NCBI RefSeq assembly: GCF_002834235.1
Contig: NZ_NNBY01000036.1
Coordinates: 1 to 64,000, forward strand
Source: Ruminococcus bromii
Lineage (GTDB): Bacteria > Bacillota > Clostridia > Oscillospirales > Acutalibacteraceae
Length of the DNA: 64,000 bases
Reading direction: 5' to 3'
In this document: one piece after another, positions 24,687 to 33,197 of the stretch
Layout of the letters: every line of letters starts with the position of its first letter
Numbering within the stretch: position 1 is the stretch's first letter
Translations under genes and position numbers: made by a program
Notes under the pieces: generated by a model
Databases searched by the model: none
What the model saw: only the letters and a program-made list of their open reading frames with translations
What the model was told of the DNA's origin: nothing

Positions 24687-25586
24687 TTACTCGTTTTCCT
24701 TTTTCTTTGTTGTGCCAAGGCTGAGTATAATTGCGGAAATGATAATCATTACAACACCTGCGGCACACGGAATTACGACACCGTAAATCATATTGAAACC
24801 GCTTTCTGTGGCAACCTGTCCGCTGATGATTGTATATTCACCTGACGGCATACTGCTGAGTGAATATGTTGTGCCGTCAATTGTAACATTGAAATTTTCC
24901 GAACGAATCATTTCGTCTGTAATACCTGCGCTTTTAAGACCGTTATCGCCAAGGTTCATATTTGTGCTTACAACTTCGCCGTTCTTAACGATGATTGTAT
25001 CACCCTTGCAGCTTTTTGCAATATCAGCGCCGATAACAGCCGAATAGTCGCTTGTATTTGTATCAATAATAACGATGCCGCCCTCTGTTCTTGCAACGCA
25101 AGCCATGAGGTTATACACACCGTCCTCACCCTCAACGGCTGTCGGTTCTGAAATGCTCTTGACCTTCATACCCTTGAGGTTAGCCTTGAACTGCTTTGTT
25201 GTTTCGTCATCAAGGAAATTTGTACCGACCTTTTTATCGTCTGACGATGCGATAATCTTGCCGTCAGCGTCTGTCATAACAAATGAATTGATGCCGAGGT
25301 TCTTTACAAGTGCGGCATTTGTGTCAGCCGAAGTATTTTCCGTAACAACACTTGCAATTACATTTGCCTTTTCAAAAAGTGAGTTCATAAACTCAAATTT
25401 AGTGTAGTTATAGTTATCGCTGTATTCTGTAAGCTGAGCCTTTGCGTCATCAAGATAAACTTGATTTGAGCTTTCTGTTTTTGTTGAAAGCAAATTGCAA
25501 ACTACCGAAACGCAAACCATAACAACAGCAACAATAACTGCCGTTACAACTGCAACACCTTTTTTTACCGATTTAGAATTACCCAT
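24687..25586 (-). CDS. Membrane-anchored extracellular Cache-type sensor protein, no signalling domain
   Basis: 299 residues. The N-terminal membrane segment (about 10-30, VAVVTAVIVAVVMVCVSVV), a ~230-residue extracytoplasmic domain and the C-terminal membrane segment (MIYGVVIPCAAGVVMIIISA) are followed by only KKKENE. The outer domain resembles double Cache sensors (LGINSFVMTDADGKIIASSD, KVGTNFLDDE), normally found on chemoreceptors and kinases. Here HAMP, kinase and MCP domains are all missing. It may be a ligand-sensing partner for the two-component system encoded divergently 220 bp away, or for the neighbouring importer. GGAAG precedes ATG 25586. Function unknown. Confidence 0.75.
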   Translation of the reverse strand: MGNSKSVKKGVAVVTAVIVAVVMVCVSVVCNLLSTKTESSNQVYLDDAKAQLTEYSDNYNYTKFEFMNSLFEKANVIASVVTENTSADTNAALVKNLGINSFVMTDADGKIIASSDDKKVGTNFLDDETTKQFKANLKGMKVKSISEPTAVEGEDGVYNLMACVARTEGGIVIIDTNTSDYSAVIGADIAKSCKGDTIIVKNGEVVSTNMNLGDNGLKSAGITDEMIRSENFNVTIDGTTYSLSSMPSGEYTIISGQVATESGFNMIYGVVIPCAAGVVMIIISAIILSLGTTKKKENE

Positions 25587-25622
25587 TGTAATCTTCCTTT
25601 CAAAATGCTTTGCTTGCATAAA

Positions 25623-25651
25623 ATAATACCATTATTCGACTTTGTTTTCAA
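25623..25651 (-). promoter_or_regulatory. Promoter of the Cache-protein gene
   Basis: Minus-strand TTGAAA (25646-25651) and TATTAT (25623-25628), 17-bp spacing, 37 bp before ATG 25586. Confidence 0.7.
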
Positions 25652-25743
25652 GTACGGTTCGTGAAATAATTAACAACTGCACATAATTTGACAATATTCT
25701 GCATTAACCGATTTTTGGATACAGCTCTGCGAAAAAAGATAAT

Positions 25744-25773
25744 TTGAAAAAAATGATACATCTATGATACAAT
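25744..25773 (+). promoter_or_regulatory. Promoter of the two-component operon
   Basis: TTGAAA (25744-25749) and TACAAT (25768-25773) with 18-bp spacing, about 34 bp before the response-regulator start; divergent from the Cache-gene promoter. Confidence 0.6.
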
Positions 25774-25806
25774 GGCAATATAAACTGTGTCTTGGAGGTG
25801 GGGTTG

Positions 25807-26460
25807 TTGGCTGACATATTGATTGTTGAGGACGAAAAGAATATTTCAAATCTTATTGAAATGGCTCTTTCTCGGCACGGGCACAAAACCGATTGTGTGT
25901 TTGACGGCGAAAGCTGTGCCGATGTTCTGGAGAAAAAGCACTTTGACCTTATTCTGCTTGATGTTATGTTGCCGAAAATCAGCGGTTTTGAGCTTATGGA
26001 CTACATCAAAGGCTTTGACACACCCGTAATTTTCATTACTGCAAAATCAGATATATCGGACAGGGTTTACGGGCTTAACCTGGGGGCTGACGATTACATA
26101 ACAAAACCGTTCAACATTTCGGAACTTCAGGCAAGAGTCGATGCGGTACTGCGAAGATACAACAAGGCAAAAACAAAACTCAGCTTTAAAGACATAGTAA
26201 TTGACACAAATTCAAGAATAGTCACCAAAAACGGAGTACAAATTGACCTTACATTAAAGGAATATGAAATACTCCTGCTTTTTGTACGCAACAAAAACAT
26301 TGCCCTTTACCGTGAAATGATTTACGAAAGGGTATGGAATGAACCGTATATGGGTGACACAAGAACCGTGGATCTGCATATTCAGCGGTTAAGAAAAAAG
26401 CTTGATTTAAAAGACAACATTCAGTCTGTGTATAAAGTCGGTTACCGTCTTGTTGAATAA
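25807..26460 (+). CDS. OmpR/PhoB-family response regulator
   Basis: 217 residues. The receiver domain has the acidic pair in ILIVEDEKN, the phosphoryl Asp in LILLDVMLP, Thr in VIFITAKS and Lys in DDYITKPFN. The C-terminal winged helix has LTLKEYEILLLFVRNKN and RTVDLHIQRLRKKL. The TTG at 25807 is chosen because GGAGGTGG lies 5 nt before it; TTG 25804 is the alternative. It is followed after 17 bp by its kinase gene. Confidence 0.94.
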   Translation: MADILIVEDEKNISNLIEMALSRHGHKTDCVFDGESCADVLEKKHFDLILLDVMLPKISGFELMDYIKGFDTPVIFITAKSDISDRVYGLNLGADDYITKPFNISELQARVDAVLRRYNKAKTKLSFKDIVIDTNSRIVTKNGVQIDLTLKEYEILLLFVRNKNIALYREMIYERVWNEPYMGDTRTVDLHIQRLRKKLDLKDNIQSVYKVGYRLVE

Positions 26461-26477
26461 GCGGAGGGAAAGCCTTA

Positions 26478-27914
26478 ATGAAATTTTCGTGGAAAATATT
26501 TTTTATTACTTTTCTTATTATAATTACTTCCTTCGGTGTGGGAGGTTTTCTCCTCATCAACACCGTTTTTACAAACACGCTGAACAACCGTATTGACTCA
26601 GCCAAAAAGAACAACAATTACATCACAACGGCACTTTCGGTATATGCAGACAACAACCAACCCACCTACGGAAACTTGGAATATCTGCGCGTTTCGGCAA
26701 TCGGATTTGCAAAACAAATTGCAGGCAATTCGGATTCTAAAATCAAAATCGGTTCAATAAACGAGCTCAGCTTTTCGGCAGAAAATGAATTTGCCCACGG
26801 TATGTCGGTAAATTCCAGAAAAAGCAGAGTAGTTACTGAAAATAAAAAATACTACATTCAGACAATAAGCAAAATTCAGCTTGTAACCAAAAGCTGTTAT
26901 ATTGAAACTGTTGACAATATAACAAGCGTGTACAGCGACCGTGATATGTACTGCACAATTTATCAGTTCATTCTCATAGGCGTTGCGTTGTTTGCATCAA
27001 TTCTGCTTGTAATCTTCTCAAAGCTTTTGACACGACCGCTTGTTAAGCTAAAGAATGCGTCAAAGGAAGTTGCCGAGGGCAACTTTAATATGAGAGTAAA
27101 GGAAAGCCACGGCATTACATCTTCAACCGAAATAACCGAGCTTTCGCAGAGCTTTAACACCATGGCGGATTATGTTGAAGACTACATTGAACAGCTAAAG
27201 CTTGCAACACAGAATCGTGACAACTTTATTGCGGATTTTACCCACGAGTTAAAAACTCCGCTGACATCTGTCATAGGTTATGCGGATATGCTCCGTTCTT
27301 ATGAAATGGAGCCTGAACAACGCAGAGAATGTGCCGACCTTATCTACAAAGAGGGCAGTCGGCTTGAGGCGCTTTCGCTTAATCTGCTAAACCTTATAGT
27401 TTTGAAAAATGACGAAATCAAAACCGTAAACATCAGAACGGACATAATTTCCGATGACATTAAAAAGTCTGTTCTCTTTATTTTGAAAAAATACGGTGTG
27501 AAACTCAAATTAAATGTTGAAAAAGCAGAAGTCAACGCAGAGCCGTCGCTCTTGAAAACGCTCTTGTACAACCTGATTGACAATGCCTGCAAAGCGAGTG
27601 AGAGCGGAAAGCCTGTTACACTCACGGGATATGTTGACAGCGACAGATACCGTTTTTGCGTTACCGACAGCGGTTGCGGAATTGCGGAAGATGACCTTGC
27701 CAAAATTACCGAACCGTTTTATATGGTTGACAAATCCCGTTCAAGGAGTATGGGCGGAGCCGGACTCGGGCTTTCAATCTGCAACGAAATTGCAAAGCTT
27801 CACGGCTCAACTCTTGAAATTGTCAGTGAAGTCGGCAAGGGTACGGACATCAGCTTTACGGTAAGCCTTGCCGATAATTCTGAGGAAAGTGAGGATTTTG
27901 AAGATGAAATTTAA
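26478..27914 (+). CDS. Sensor histidine kinase
   Basis: 478 residues. Membrane segments at about 8-30 and 160-185 flank an extracytoplasmic domain of ~130 residues with no recognised fold. HAMP (LTRPLVKLKNASKEVAEGNF), HisKA with the phosphorylated His in DFTHELKTPLTSVIGY, and HATPase boxes NLIDNACKAS, DSGCGIAEDDL and GGAGLGLSICNEI follow. The signal is unknown. The next gene starts inside its last codons, so three genes act as a unit. Confidence 0.94.
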   Translation: MKFSWKIFFITFLIIITSFGVGGFLLINTVFTNTLNNRIDSAKKNNNYITTALSVYADNNQPTYGNLEYLRVSAIGFAKQIAGNSDSKIKIGSINELSFSAENEFAHGMSVNSRKSRVVTENKKYYIQTISKIQLVTKSCYIETVDNITSVYSDRDMYCTIYQFILIGVALFASILLVIFSKLLTRPLVKLKNASKEVAEGNFNMRVKESHGITSSTEITELSQSFNTMADYVEDYIEQLKLATQNRDNFIADFTHELKTPLTSVIGYADMLRSYEMEPEQRRECADLIYKEGSRLEALSLNLLNLIVLKNDEIKTVNIRTDIISDDIKKSVLFILKKYGVKLKLNVEKAEVNAEPSLLKTLLYNLIDNACKASESGKPVTLTGYVDSDRYRFCVTDSGCGIAEDDLAKITEPFYMVDKSRSRSMGGAGLGLSICNEIAKLHGSTLEIVSEVGKGTDISFTVSLADNSEESEDFEDEI

Positions 27915-28677
27915 CCTTAAAAAATCCGCAAAATATATCATCTGCACTCTGCTCACCTTGACCGTAGTCGCAACCGTTGTGTTTCTCCCCCGCTTTTATT
28001 ATTCGGTAACGGACAATCGGGATTCTGTCGGAAACACAGCCGAAACATTTAAACTTACCGCCGATATAACTACTTTGAGCGGCGGAGAATTTTTGAAACT
28101 CGTTTCAAGCGAAGATACCGTCTGGGTTCTTCAAAACAATGCTCCGAAAGCAGAAACTGTAATCAGCTATGCCAAAAAAGCGATAAGCAATCTTGCAAAT
28201 TCGCTTAAAGACACAAATTTATTTTCCAATATTGCAGGCTACATTCCGCAGTTTTTTACATTTGACAGCTGTAGCGGTTACAAACTTACAATGCGTGGAA
28301 CACTTGACGGCAATGTAATCGTTTCGTCCGATATTATGTTTGTCGCATGCAACTATGCCAAAGAGGGCGCACGATACGGACTAAACATAACAATGCTGTT
28401 TGACACGGAAACCTTTACAATTTATGAGCTTAACATTGATACAACCTACCTGTCGGACAGCGGTACCGAGAGTGAAAATCCGCTGTATTCGGTTATTCCG
28501 TACAGCGACAGTTATGAACAGGAGTTGTCCGATGCACTCATAAAATACTGGGGTGTCAGTTCCGATTCAATAACGGTTAATGTAAGTCCCGAATCTTTCA
28601 GCATCAACATCTGCCCGCAGCCGTTTTTGGAATACAGCAAAATAAACAACGAACAATTTGATTATTATGTGTTATGA
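27904..28677 (+). CDS. Membrane-anchored protein coupled to the two-component system, unknown function
   Basis: 257 residues. An N-terminal membrane anchor (YIICTLLTLTVVATVVFLP, about 10-28) precedes an extracytoplasmic domain with no family recognised here. The start overlaps the kinase stop by 11 bp, with GAGG 9 nt upstream, so expression is coupled to the kinase. It has no lipobox. The arrangement kinase plus anchored accessory protein suggests a role in signal perception or as an envelope target, which is inference from position only. A terminator follows. Confidence 0.75.
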   Translation: MKFNLKKSAKYIICTLLTLTVVATVVFLPRFYYSVTDNRDSVGNTAETFKLTADITTLSGGEFLKLVSSEDTVWVLQNNAPKAETVISYAKKAISNLANSLKDTNLFSNIAGYIPQFFTFDSCSGYKLTMRGTLDGNVIVSSDIMFVACNYAKEGARYGLNITMLFDTETFTIYELNIDTTYLSDSGTESENPLYSVIPYSDSYEQELSDALIKYWGVSSDSITVNVSPESFSINICPQPFLEYSKINNEQFDYYVL

Positions 28678-28709
28678 AACAACTATGATACATTTTTGAA
28701 CAAATTCAG

Positions 28710-28760
28710 AAACAAGCCTTTTGTATAGTATAGATACACTTACGAAAGGCTTGTTTTTTT
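28710..28760 (+). terminator. Terminator abutting the FemAB start codon
   Basis: AAACAAGCCTTT (28710-28721) and AAAGGCTTGTTT (28745-28756) give a 12-bp stem followed by a T tract that ends directly at the ATG at 28761. It ends the two-component operon, and its 3' arm holds the only ribosome-site-like bases (AAAGG) of the next gene. Confidence 0.88.
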
Positions 28761-29765
28761 ATGGATATTAAAGAGTATGAGGAATTTTGTAAAAACAGTA
28801 AATACGGAAACTTTATGCAGTCGGCAGACTGGGCAAAGGTTAAAAAAGGTTGGATTCCCGAGTATGTTGCAGTTCGTGATGAAAACGGAAAAATCAACGG
28901 TTGTACACTTGTGCTTGTAAAGAAAATACCGATTCTCAACACGGCAATGCTTTATGCACCGAGGGGCTTTGTATGCGACACTCACGACAGTAAAACCGTC
29001 AGAAAAATATTTGAGCAGATAAAACTGATTGCAGAAAAATATCACGCATACACACTCAAAACCGATCCGCTGATTGACGAAACCGACTTTATCTCGATTA
29101 AAAATCTTGTTGACCTCGGCTTTGTTTATCACGGTGAAAAACGAGGATATGACAACACCCAATGCAAAGAAAATTATGTGCTTGACATAAAAGATAAATC
29201 GTGTGATGAAGTTTTTGCAAATTTTAAATCAAAATGGCGGTACAACATCCGCCTTGCAATAAGGAAAGGTGTTGAGTGTAAATTCTGCGGTGAAGATGAG
29301 CTTGACAATTTTATGGAGCTTATGAAAGAAACAGGCAGGCGTGACGGCTTTGAAATTCGTTCGGAAGAATATTTCAGAAATTTTTTACAGGCATTTCACG
29401 GCAACGCAAAGCTATGTATCGCAAAACTTGACGGAAAAGTTTTGTCGGGTGCATTGCTTGTAAATTATGCAAATGTTGCAAGCTATGTTTACGGCTGTTC
29501 ATCAAACGAATACAGAAAATATATGCCGAATTATCTTATGCAATGGACGATGATTAAGTACGCAATTGAGAGCGGCTGCCATACATACGATTTTTGCGGT
29601 ATTCCCTATTGGTATGACGAAACACATAAAAACTACGGTGTCTACCGCTTTAAACAGGGATTTAACGGCAAAGTCAAAACCTATGCCGGCGAGTTTGACT
29701 ATGTTTTCAGAAACGGAGTAAATCACATTGCCGACCTTGCACTGAAACTGAAAAAGCTTGTGTGA
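28761..29765 (+). CDS. FemAB-family aminoacyltransferase (peptidoglycan bridge type)
   Basis: 334 residues. The N-terminus EYEEFCKNSKYGNFMQSADW is typical of FemX/FemAB/MurM proteins, which add amino acids from aminoacyl-tRNA to the lipid II stem peptide. The block FKSKWRYNIRLAIRKGVECK and the C-terminal GNAT-like part (YVYGCSSNEYRKYMPNYLMQ, GVYRFKQGFNGK) are present. Length is short for Fem proteins and no coiled-coil arm is obvious, so it is closer to FemX-like single-copy members. Start: M at 28761 fits the family, but a ribosome site is lacking because a terminator precedes it. Confidence 0.85.
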   Translation: MDIKEYEEFCKNSKYGNFMQSADWAKVKKGWIPEYVAVRDENGKINGCTLVLVKKIPILNTAMLYAPRGFVCDTHDSKTVRKIFEQIKLIAEKYHAYTLKTDPLIDETDFISIKNLVDLGFVYHGEKRGYDNTQCKENYVLDIKDKSCDEVFANFKSKWRYNIRLAIRKGVECKFCGEDELDNFMELMKETGRRDGFEIRSEEYFRNFLQAFHGNAKLCIAKLDGKVLSGALLVNYANVASYVYGCSSNEYRKYMPNYLMQWTMIKYAIESGCHTYDFCGIPYWYDETHKNYGVYRFKQGFNGKVKTYAGEFDYVFRNGVNHIADLALKLKKLV

Positions 29766-29803
29766 AATATTCATCTGCGTTGAATTTGCAAATAGTATAT
29801 GCT

Positions 29804-29838
29804 AAAATGGAGTGGGTAAAATTATCCCACTCCATTTT
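29804..29838 (+). terminator. Hairpin between FemAB and PHP genes
   Basis: AAAATGGAGTGGG (29804-29816) and CCCACTCCATTTT (29826-29838) form a 13-bp perfect stem, 9-nt loop, then only TTTT from the stem and GTATC. It is 17 bp before the PHP-gene ATG. Confidence 0.65.
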
Positions 29839-29854
29839 GTATCGGAGGAATTTT

Positions 29855-30706
29855 ATGTTCTGCGATTTGCATACACATTCAACATTTTCTGACGGCACAT
29901 TTTCACCTACGGAAATCGTTTTAAAAGCCAAAGAAATCGGGCTTGACGCCGTTGCACTCTGCGACCACAACACGGTTGCCGGACTTGACGAATTTGTTTC
30001 GGCAGGTAAAAAGTACGGCGTAACCACCGTTGCGGGGATTGAATTTTCAACCGAATACAATTCAAAACAGCTGCACATTGTCGGTCTGTTTATCAAGAAA
30101 GAAAACTATTCAGACATAACAAAAATTATGGCTGAGTCGCAAAAATTAAAGGAGGAAAGCAACAAACTGCTCGTTAAAAATCTTGCGAAAGACGGCTATA
30201 TTCTCGACTATGACAAAATCAAAAACAGCACGGTTGACGGCTTTGTAAACCGTGCAAACATCGCCGCCGCTCTTATGCAGAAGGGCTATGTTTCTTCTGT
30301 CAAAGAGGCTTTTCAAACCTTGCTTATGTCGAAGTTCGGCTACTATGTTCCGCCGAAAAGGCCGTCATCTCTGTATATAATTGAAAGGCTGAAAGGTTTC
30401 GGTTCAATATCCGTTCTTGCACACCCGTTTCTCAATATGAATGAAGATGAGTTGAGAGAATTTCTGCCAAAAGCAAAGGCTTGCGGTCTTAACGCAACGG
30501 AGGCGTACTATTCGCTTTTTGACAATGCCGAAACAGAGCTTGCCGAGAAAATCTGTGACGAATACGGTCTTTTGAAAAGCGGCGGAAGTGACTTTCACGG
30601 AGCAACAAAACCCGATATTTCGCTTGGAGTCGGAAAAGGAAATCTTGCGATACCGACAGAAATATACAAAAATCTTGCTAATTGTTATCACAACTTCCGA
30701 TTATAA
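29855..30706 (+). CDS. PHP-domain phosphoesterase
   Basis: 283 residues. Metal motifs of the polymerase-and-histidinol-phosphatase fold are all present: DLHTHSTFSDGTFSP at the very N-terminus, CDHNT, GIEFSTEY, LAHPFLN and GSDFHG. The size and order match the YciV/RNase AM group (5'-nucleotidase or 5'-3' exonuclease on short RNA, 3',5'-bisphosphates), so a role in RNA or nucleotide turnover is likely. GGAGGAA lies 5 nt before the ATG at 29855. Confidence 0.9.
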   Translation: MFCDLHTHSTFSDGTFSPTEIVLKAKEIGLDAVALCDHNTVAGLDEFVSAGKKYGVTTVAGIEFSTEYNSKQLHIVGLFIKKENYSDITKIMAESQKLKEESNKLLVKNLAKDGYILDYDKIKNSTVDGFVNRANIAAALMQKGYVSSVKEAFQTLLMSKFGYYVPPKRPSSLYIIERLKGFGSISVLAHPFLNMNEDELREFLPKAKACGLNATEAYYSLFDNAETELAEKICDEYGLLKSGGSDFHGATKPDISLGVGKGNLAIPTEIYKNLANCYHNFRL

Positions 30707-30778
30707 AATCATCGTCATTATGCAATGCTCCCTGCATTTTACAAACACAACAATTTAATTTCGACTCAAACAACACAA

Positions 30779-30813
30779 AACAGCGATGAAGAATAATCAC
30801 CGCTGTTTTTTTG
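30779..30813. terminator. Bidirectional terminator between PHP and ATPase genes
   Basis: AACAGCG and CGCTGTT arms with an inner TGA/TCA pair enclose a small loop; TTTTTTT follows on the plus strand and TTTT on the minus strand. It serves the converging PHP and DUF4143 genes. Confidence 0.8.
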
Positions 30814-30816
30814 GTT

Positions 30817-32070
30817 TTATATATCAAGGCTGTCTGCTCTGAGAAGGAAATCATAAATTCCTATTACAAGAATACCTTTCTCCGTGTACCATGGTGCAGG
30901 AGTGTCTTTTACAACGATGATTTTCTTGAAAGAATCATCTATACGCAAAAGAGAATTTGATTCCTGAGCCATTTTCTCACTGTCGGGTATTGCAAAAGCC
31001 GACTGCACATAATAACGCTTTGATCCCTTGTTGCAGACAAAATCAACCTCAAGCTGTTTGCGTATCGGATTACCGTTTTTATCGTTTTGAACAACATTGA
31101 CAAGTCCCACATCAACATTCAAATCACGGTTGACAAGTTCATTGAAGATTATATTTTCCATTGTATGATTTTCTTCAATTTGTCGAAAATTTATTCTTGC
31201 ATTACGAAGTCCGATATCCGTAAAATAATACTTTTGCGGAGTATCAATATATTTTCTGCCCTTTATATCATATCTCGATGCCTTATTCACAACAAATGCA
31301 TCACAAAGATAATCAAGATAATTCTTAATTGTCGCAGAACTGATGACTTTATTTTTCTTTGACTTAAAAGTATCACATAACTTTTTGGGATTTGTCAAAG
31401 AGCCGATAGCAGATGAAAGAATGTCAATCAATTCCTCAAACTCTGCTTTGTTTTTAATATTGTGTCTGCCGATAATATCGTTAATGTATGTTTCTTTAAA
31501 CAAATATTTTAAAAACTCAATTTTTTGTTCAGAAGTTGAAAGTAAAACAACAGGCGGAAGTCCTCCGTATAAAACATACTCATTCCAACCATCGTACTTA
31601 TTTCCGTCATACACAGACATAAATTCCGCAAATGAAAGAGGATTCATATGAAGCTCGTCCCCTCTGCCTCTGAATTCCGTTATAACATCCTTTGACAGAA
31701 ATTTTGCATTACTTCCCGTTACATAAACATCAACATTGTTCATTCTCATAAATCCGTTAAGTACAGACTCAAATTCATCAAGCAGCTGAACCTCATCAAA
31801 AAGAATATAGTACATCTTATCATCTTTTATCAGGTTCTTGACATATGGGTACAAAATCTCGGGATTCCTATATTTTTTGTTTTCAAATGAATCAAATGCA
31901 ATTTCAATAATATGGCTTTCGTCAGTTCCGTTTTCAAGAAGGTAATTTTTGAACAAAGAAAATAGAAGGTATGATTTTCCGCATCTTCGTATTCCCGTTA
32001 CAACCTTTATCAGCCTATTATGCATTTTAGAAATCAATTTATTCAGATAAAAGTCTCTTTTAATCTCCAT
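30817..32070 (-). CDS. AAA ATPase with DUF4143 domain
   Basis: 417 residues. Walker A VVTGIRRCGKSYLLF (about 22-36), Walker B YYILFDEVQLLDEF and an Arg-finger region VTGSNAKFL come first. The C-terminal half is the DUF4143 part with nuclease-like LEVDFVCNKG and YYVQSAFAI. These ATPases are frequent, mobile and often multicopy in gut Firmicutes; their role is unknown, with suggestions of toxin or DNA-handling functions. No partner gene is beside it. ACGGAGCG lies 6 nt before the ATG at 32070. It is more AT-rich than its neighbours, which may point to transfer. Confidence 0.88.
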   Translation of the reverse strand: MEIKRDFYLNKLISKMHNRLIKVVTGIRRCGKSYLLFSLFKNYLLENGTDESHIIEIAFDSFENKKYRNPEILYPYVKNLIKDDKMYYILFDEVQLLDEFESVLNGFMRMNNVDVYVTGSNAKFLSKDVITEFRGRGDELHMNPLSFAEFMSVYDGNKYDGWNEYVLYGGLPPVVLLSTSEQKIEFLKYLFKETYINDIIGRHNIKNKAEFEELIDILSSAIGSLTNPKKLCDTFKSKKNKVISSATIKNYLDYLCDAFVVNKASRYDIKGRKYIDTPQKYYFTDIGLRNARINFRQIEENHTMENIIFNELVNRDLNVDVGLVNVVQNDKNGNPIRKQLEVDFVCNKGSKRYYVQSAFAIPDSEKMAQESNSLLRIDDSFKKIIVVKDTPAPWYTEKGILVIGIYDFLLRADSLDI

Positions 32071-32261
32071 TTTTATCGCTCCGTTTAATTTTTTTGCAAG
32101 TTCTAACAAATATTTTCAGTAAGTACAGTTTAACGCTTTTTCTTTTAAAAGTCAATTCTATTTAATATTTTTGCATATTATCGCACAAATATTCAGCAGG
32201 CACTTGTTTGCCTGTGATTTTATTTCTTAGCAAGAACAATAAATCTGAAATAAATATAAAA

Positions 32262-32316
32262 CAAAAATCCTATTGAAAATTACTGCAAAACCTTGCGTAA
32301 AAATTCAATAGGATTT
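32262..32316 (-). terminator. Terminator of nadBC
   Basis: AAATCCTATTGAA (32265-32277) and TTCAATAGGATTT (32304-32316) form a 13-bp stem with a 26-nt loop; on the minus strand TTTGTTTTAT follows. Confidence 0.7.
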
Positions 32317-32357
32317 ATTTTCAGTTCAAAATTTTTTATAACCTTTTTAATTCAGGG

Positions 32358-33197
32358 TTATTTAATTTTAAGTGAAATATCAAAAGCCTTAACCGAATGA
32401 GTGAGCGCACCCATTGAGATGATATCGACACCGGTTTCGGCAATTTCACGAAGAGTTTCGTCCGTGATGCCGCCGCTTGCCTCAAGAAGTGCCTTGCCTG
32501 CCGTGATGTCAACAGCCTGTTTCATAAGCTCGGGACTCATATTGTCGAGCATAATAACATCAACGCCTGCCTCAAGAGCCTGATTGAGTTCGTCAAGGTT
32601 TCTTACTTCAAGCTCAACCTTGGTCATATGACCGAGTTTTGATTTAAGCTTTGAAACAGCGTTGGCAATTCCGCCGCCTGCGTCAATGTGGTTATCCTTG
32701 AGCATTGCGGCATCGGAAAGATTGTAACGGTGATTTCTTCCGCCGCCAACCGTAACGGCATACTTCTGGAGCGGACGCATACCCGGGAGTGTCTTTCTTG
32801 TGTCGGCAATAGAAGCCTTTGTGCCGCTGACAATTTCAACAGCCTTGTTTGTTGCGGTTGCAATGCCGCTCATATGCTGAATAAGGTTGAGAGCCGTTCT
32901 CTCGCCCTTTAAAATTGTTCTTGTCTTGCCGTGAATTTCAGCGATGATTTCGCTCTTTACAAGCTTGTCGCCGTCATGCTTATAAACCTTTGCCTCAAAA
33001 CCGTTTGGCTGAAGAATTTCAAACACACGGAGTGCAACCTCGATACCGCAAAGAACACCTGAACTTTTTGCAAGGAAAATTGCCGTGTTTTCCTGATTTT
33101 CGTCAATAAGGTAATCGGTTGTTGTGTCAAGATAGTTGATATCCTCAAGCAATGCGGTTTTGATAAGATTGTCTACGTAAATGCTGTTAAGTGTCAT
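32358..33197 (-). CDS. nadC: Nicotinate-nucleotide pyrophosphorylase (carboxylating)
   Basis: 279 residues. It converts quinolinate and PRPP to nicotinate mononucleotide in de novo NAD synthesis. Active-site blocks DTRKTLPGMRPLQKYAVTVG and GGGRNHRYNLSDAAMLKDNH are intact, as are VELEVRNLDE and the phosphate-binding LEASGGI. The start overlaps the nadB stop by one base (TGATG). Length is normal. Confidence 0.96.
   Translation of the reverse strand: MTLNSIYVDNLIKTALLEDINYLDTTTDYLIDENQENTAIFLAKSSGVLCGIEVALRVFEILQPNGFEAKVYKHDGDKLVKSEIIAEIHGKTRTILKGERTALNLIQHMSGIATATNKAVEIVSGTKASIADTRKTLPGMRPLQKYAVTVGGGRNHRYNLSDAAMLKDNHIDAGGGIANAVSKLKSKLGHMTKVELEVRNLDELNQALEAGVDVIMLDNMSPELMKQAVDITAGKALLEASGGITDETLREIAETGVDIISMGALTHSVKAFDISLKIK

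Noticed and set aside
30817-32070. DUF4143 ATPase as part of a defence island
   Set aside because: No restriction, toxin, CRISPR or other defence gene adjoins it; such ATPases are often found singly.
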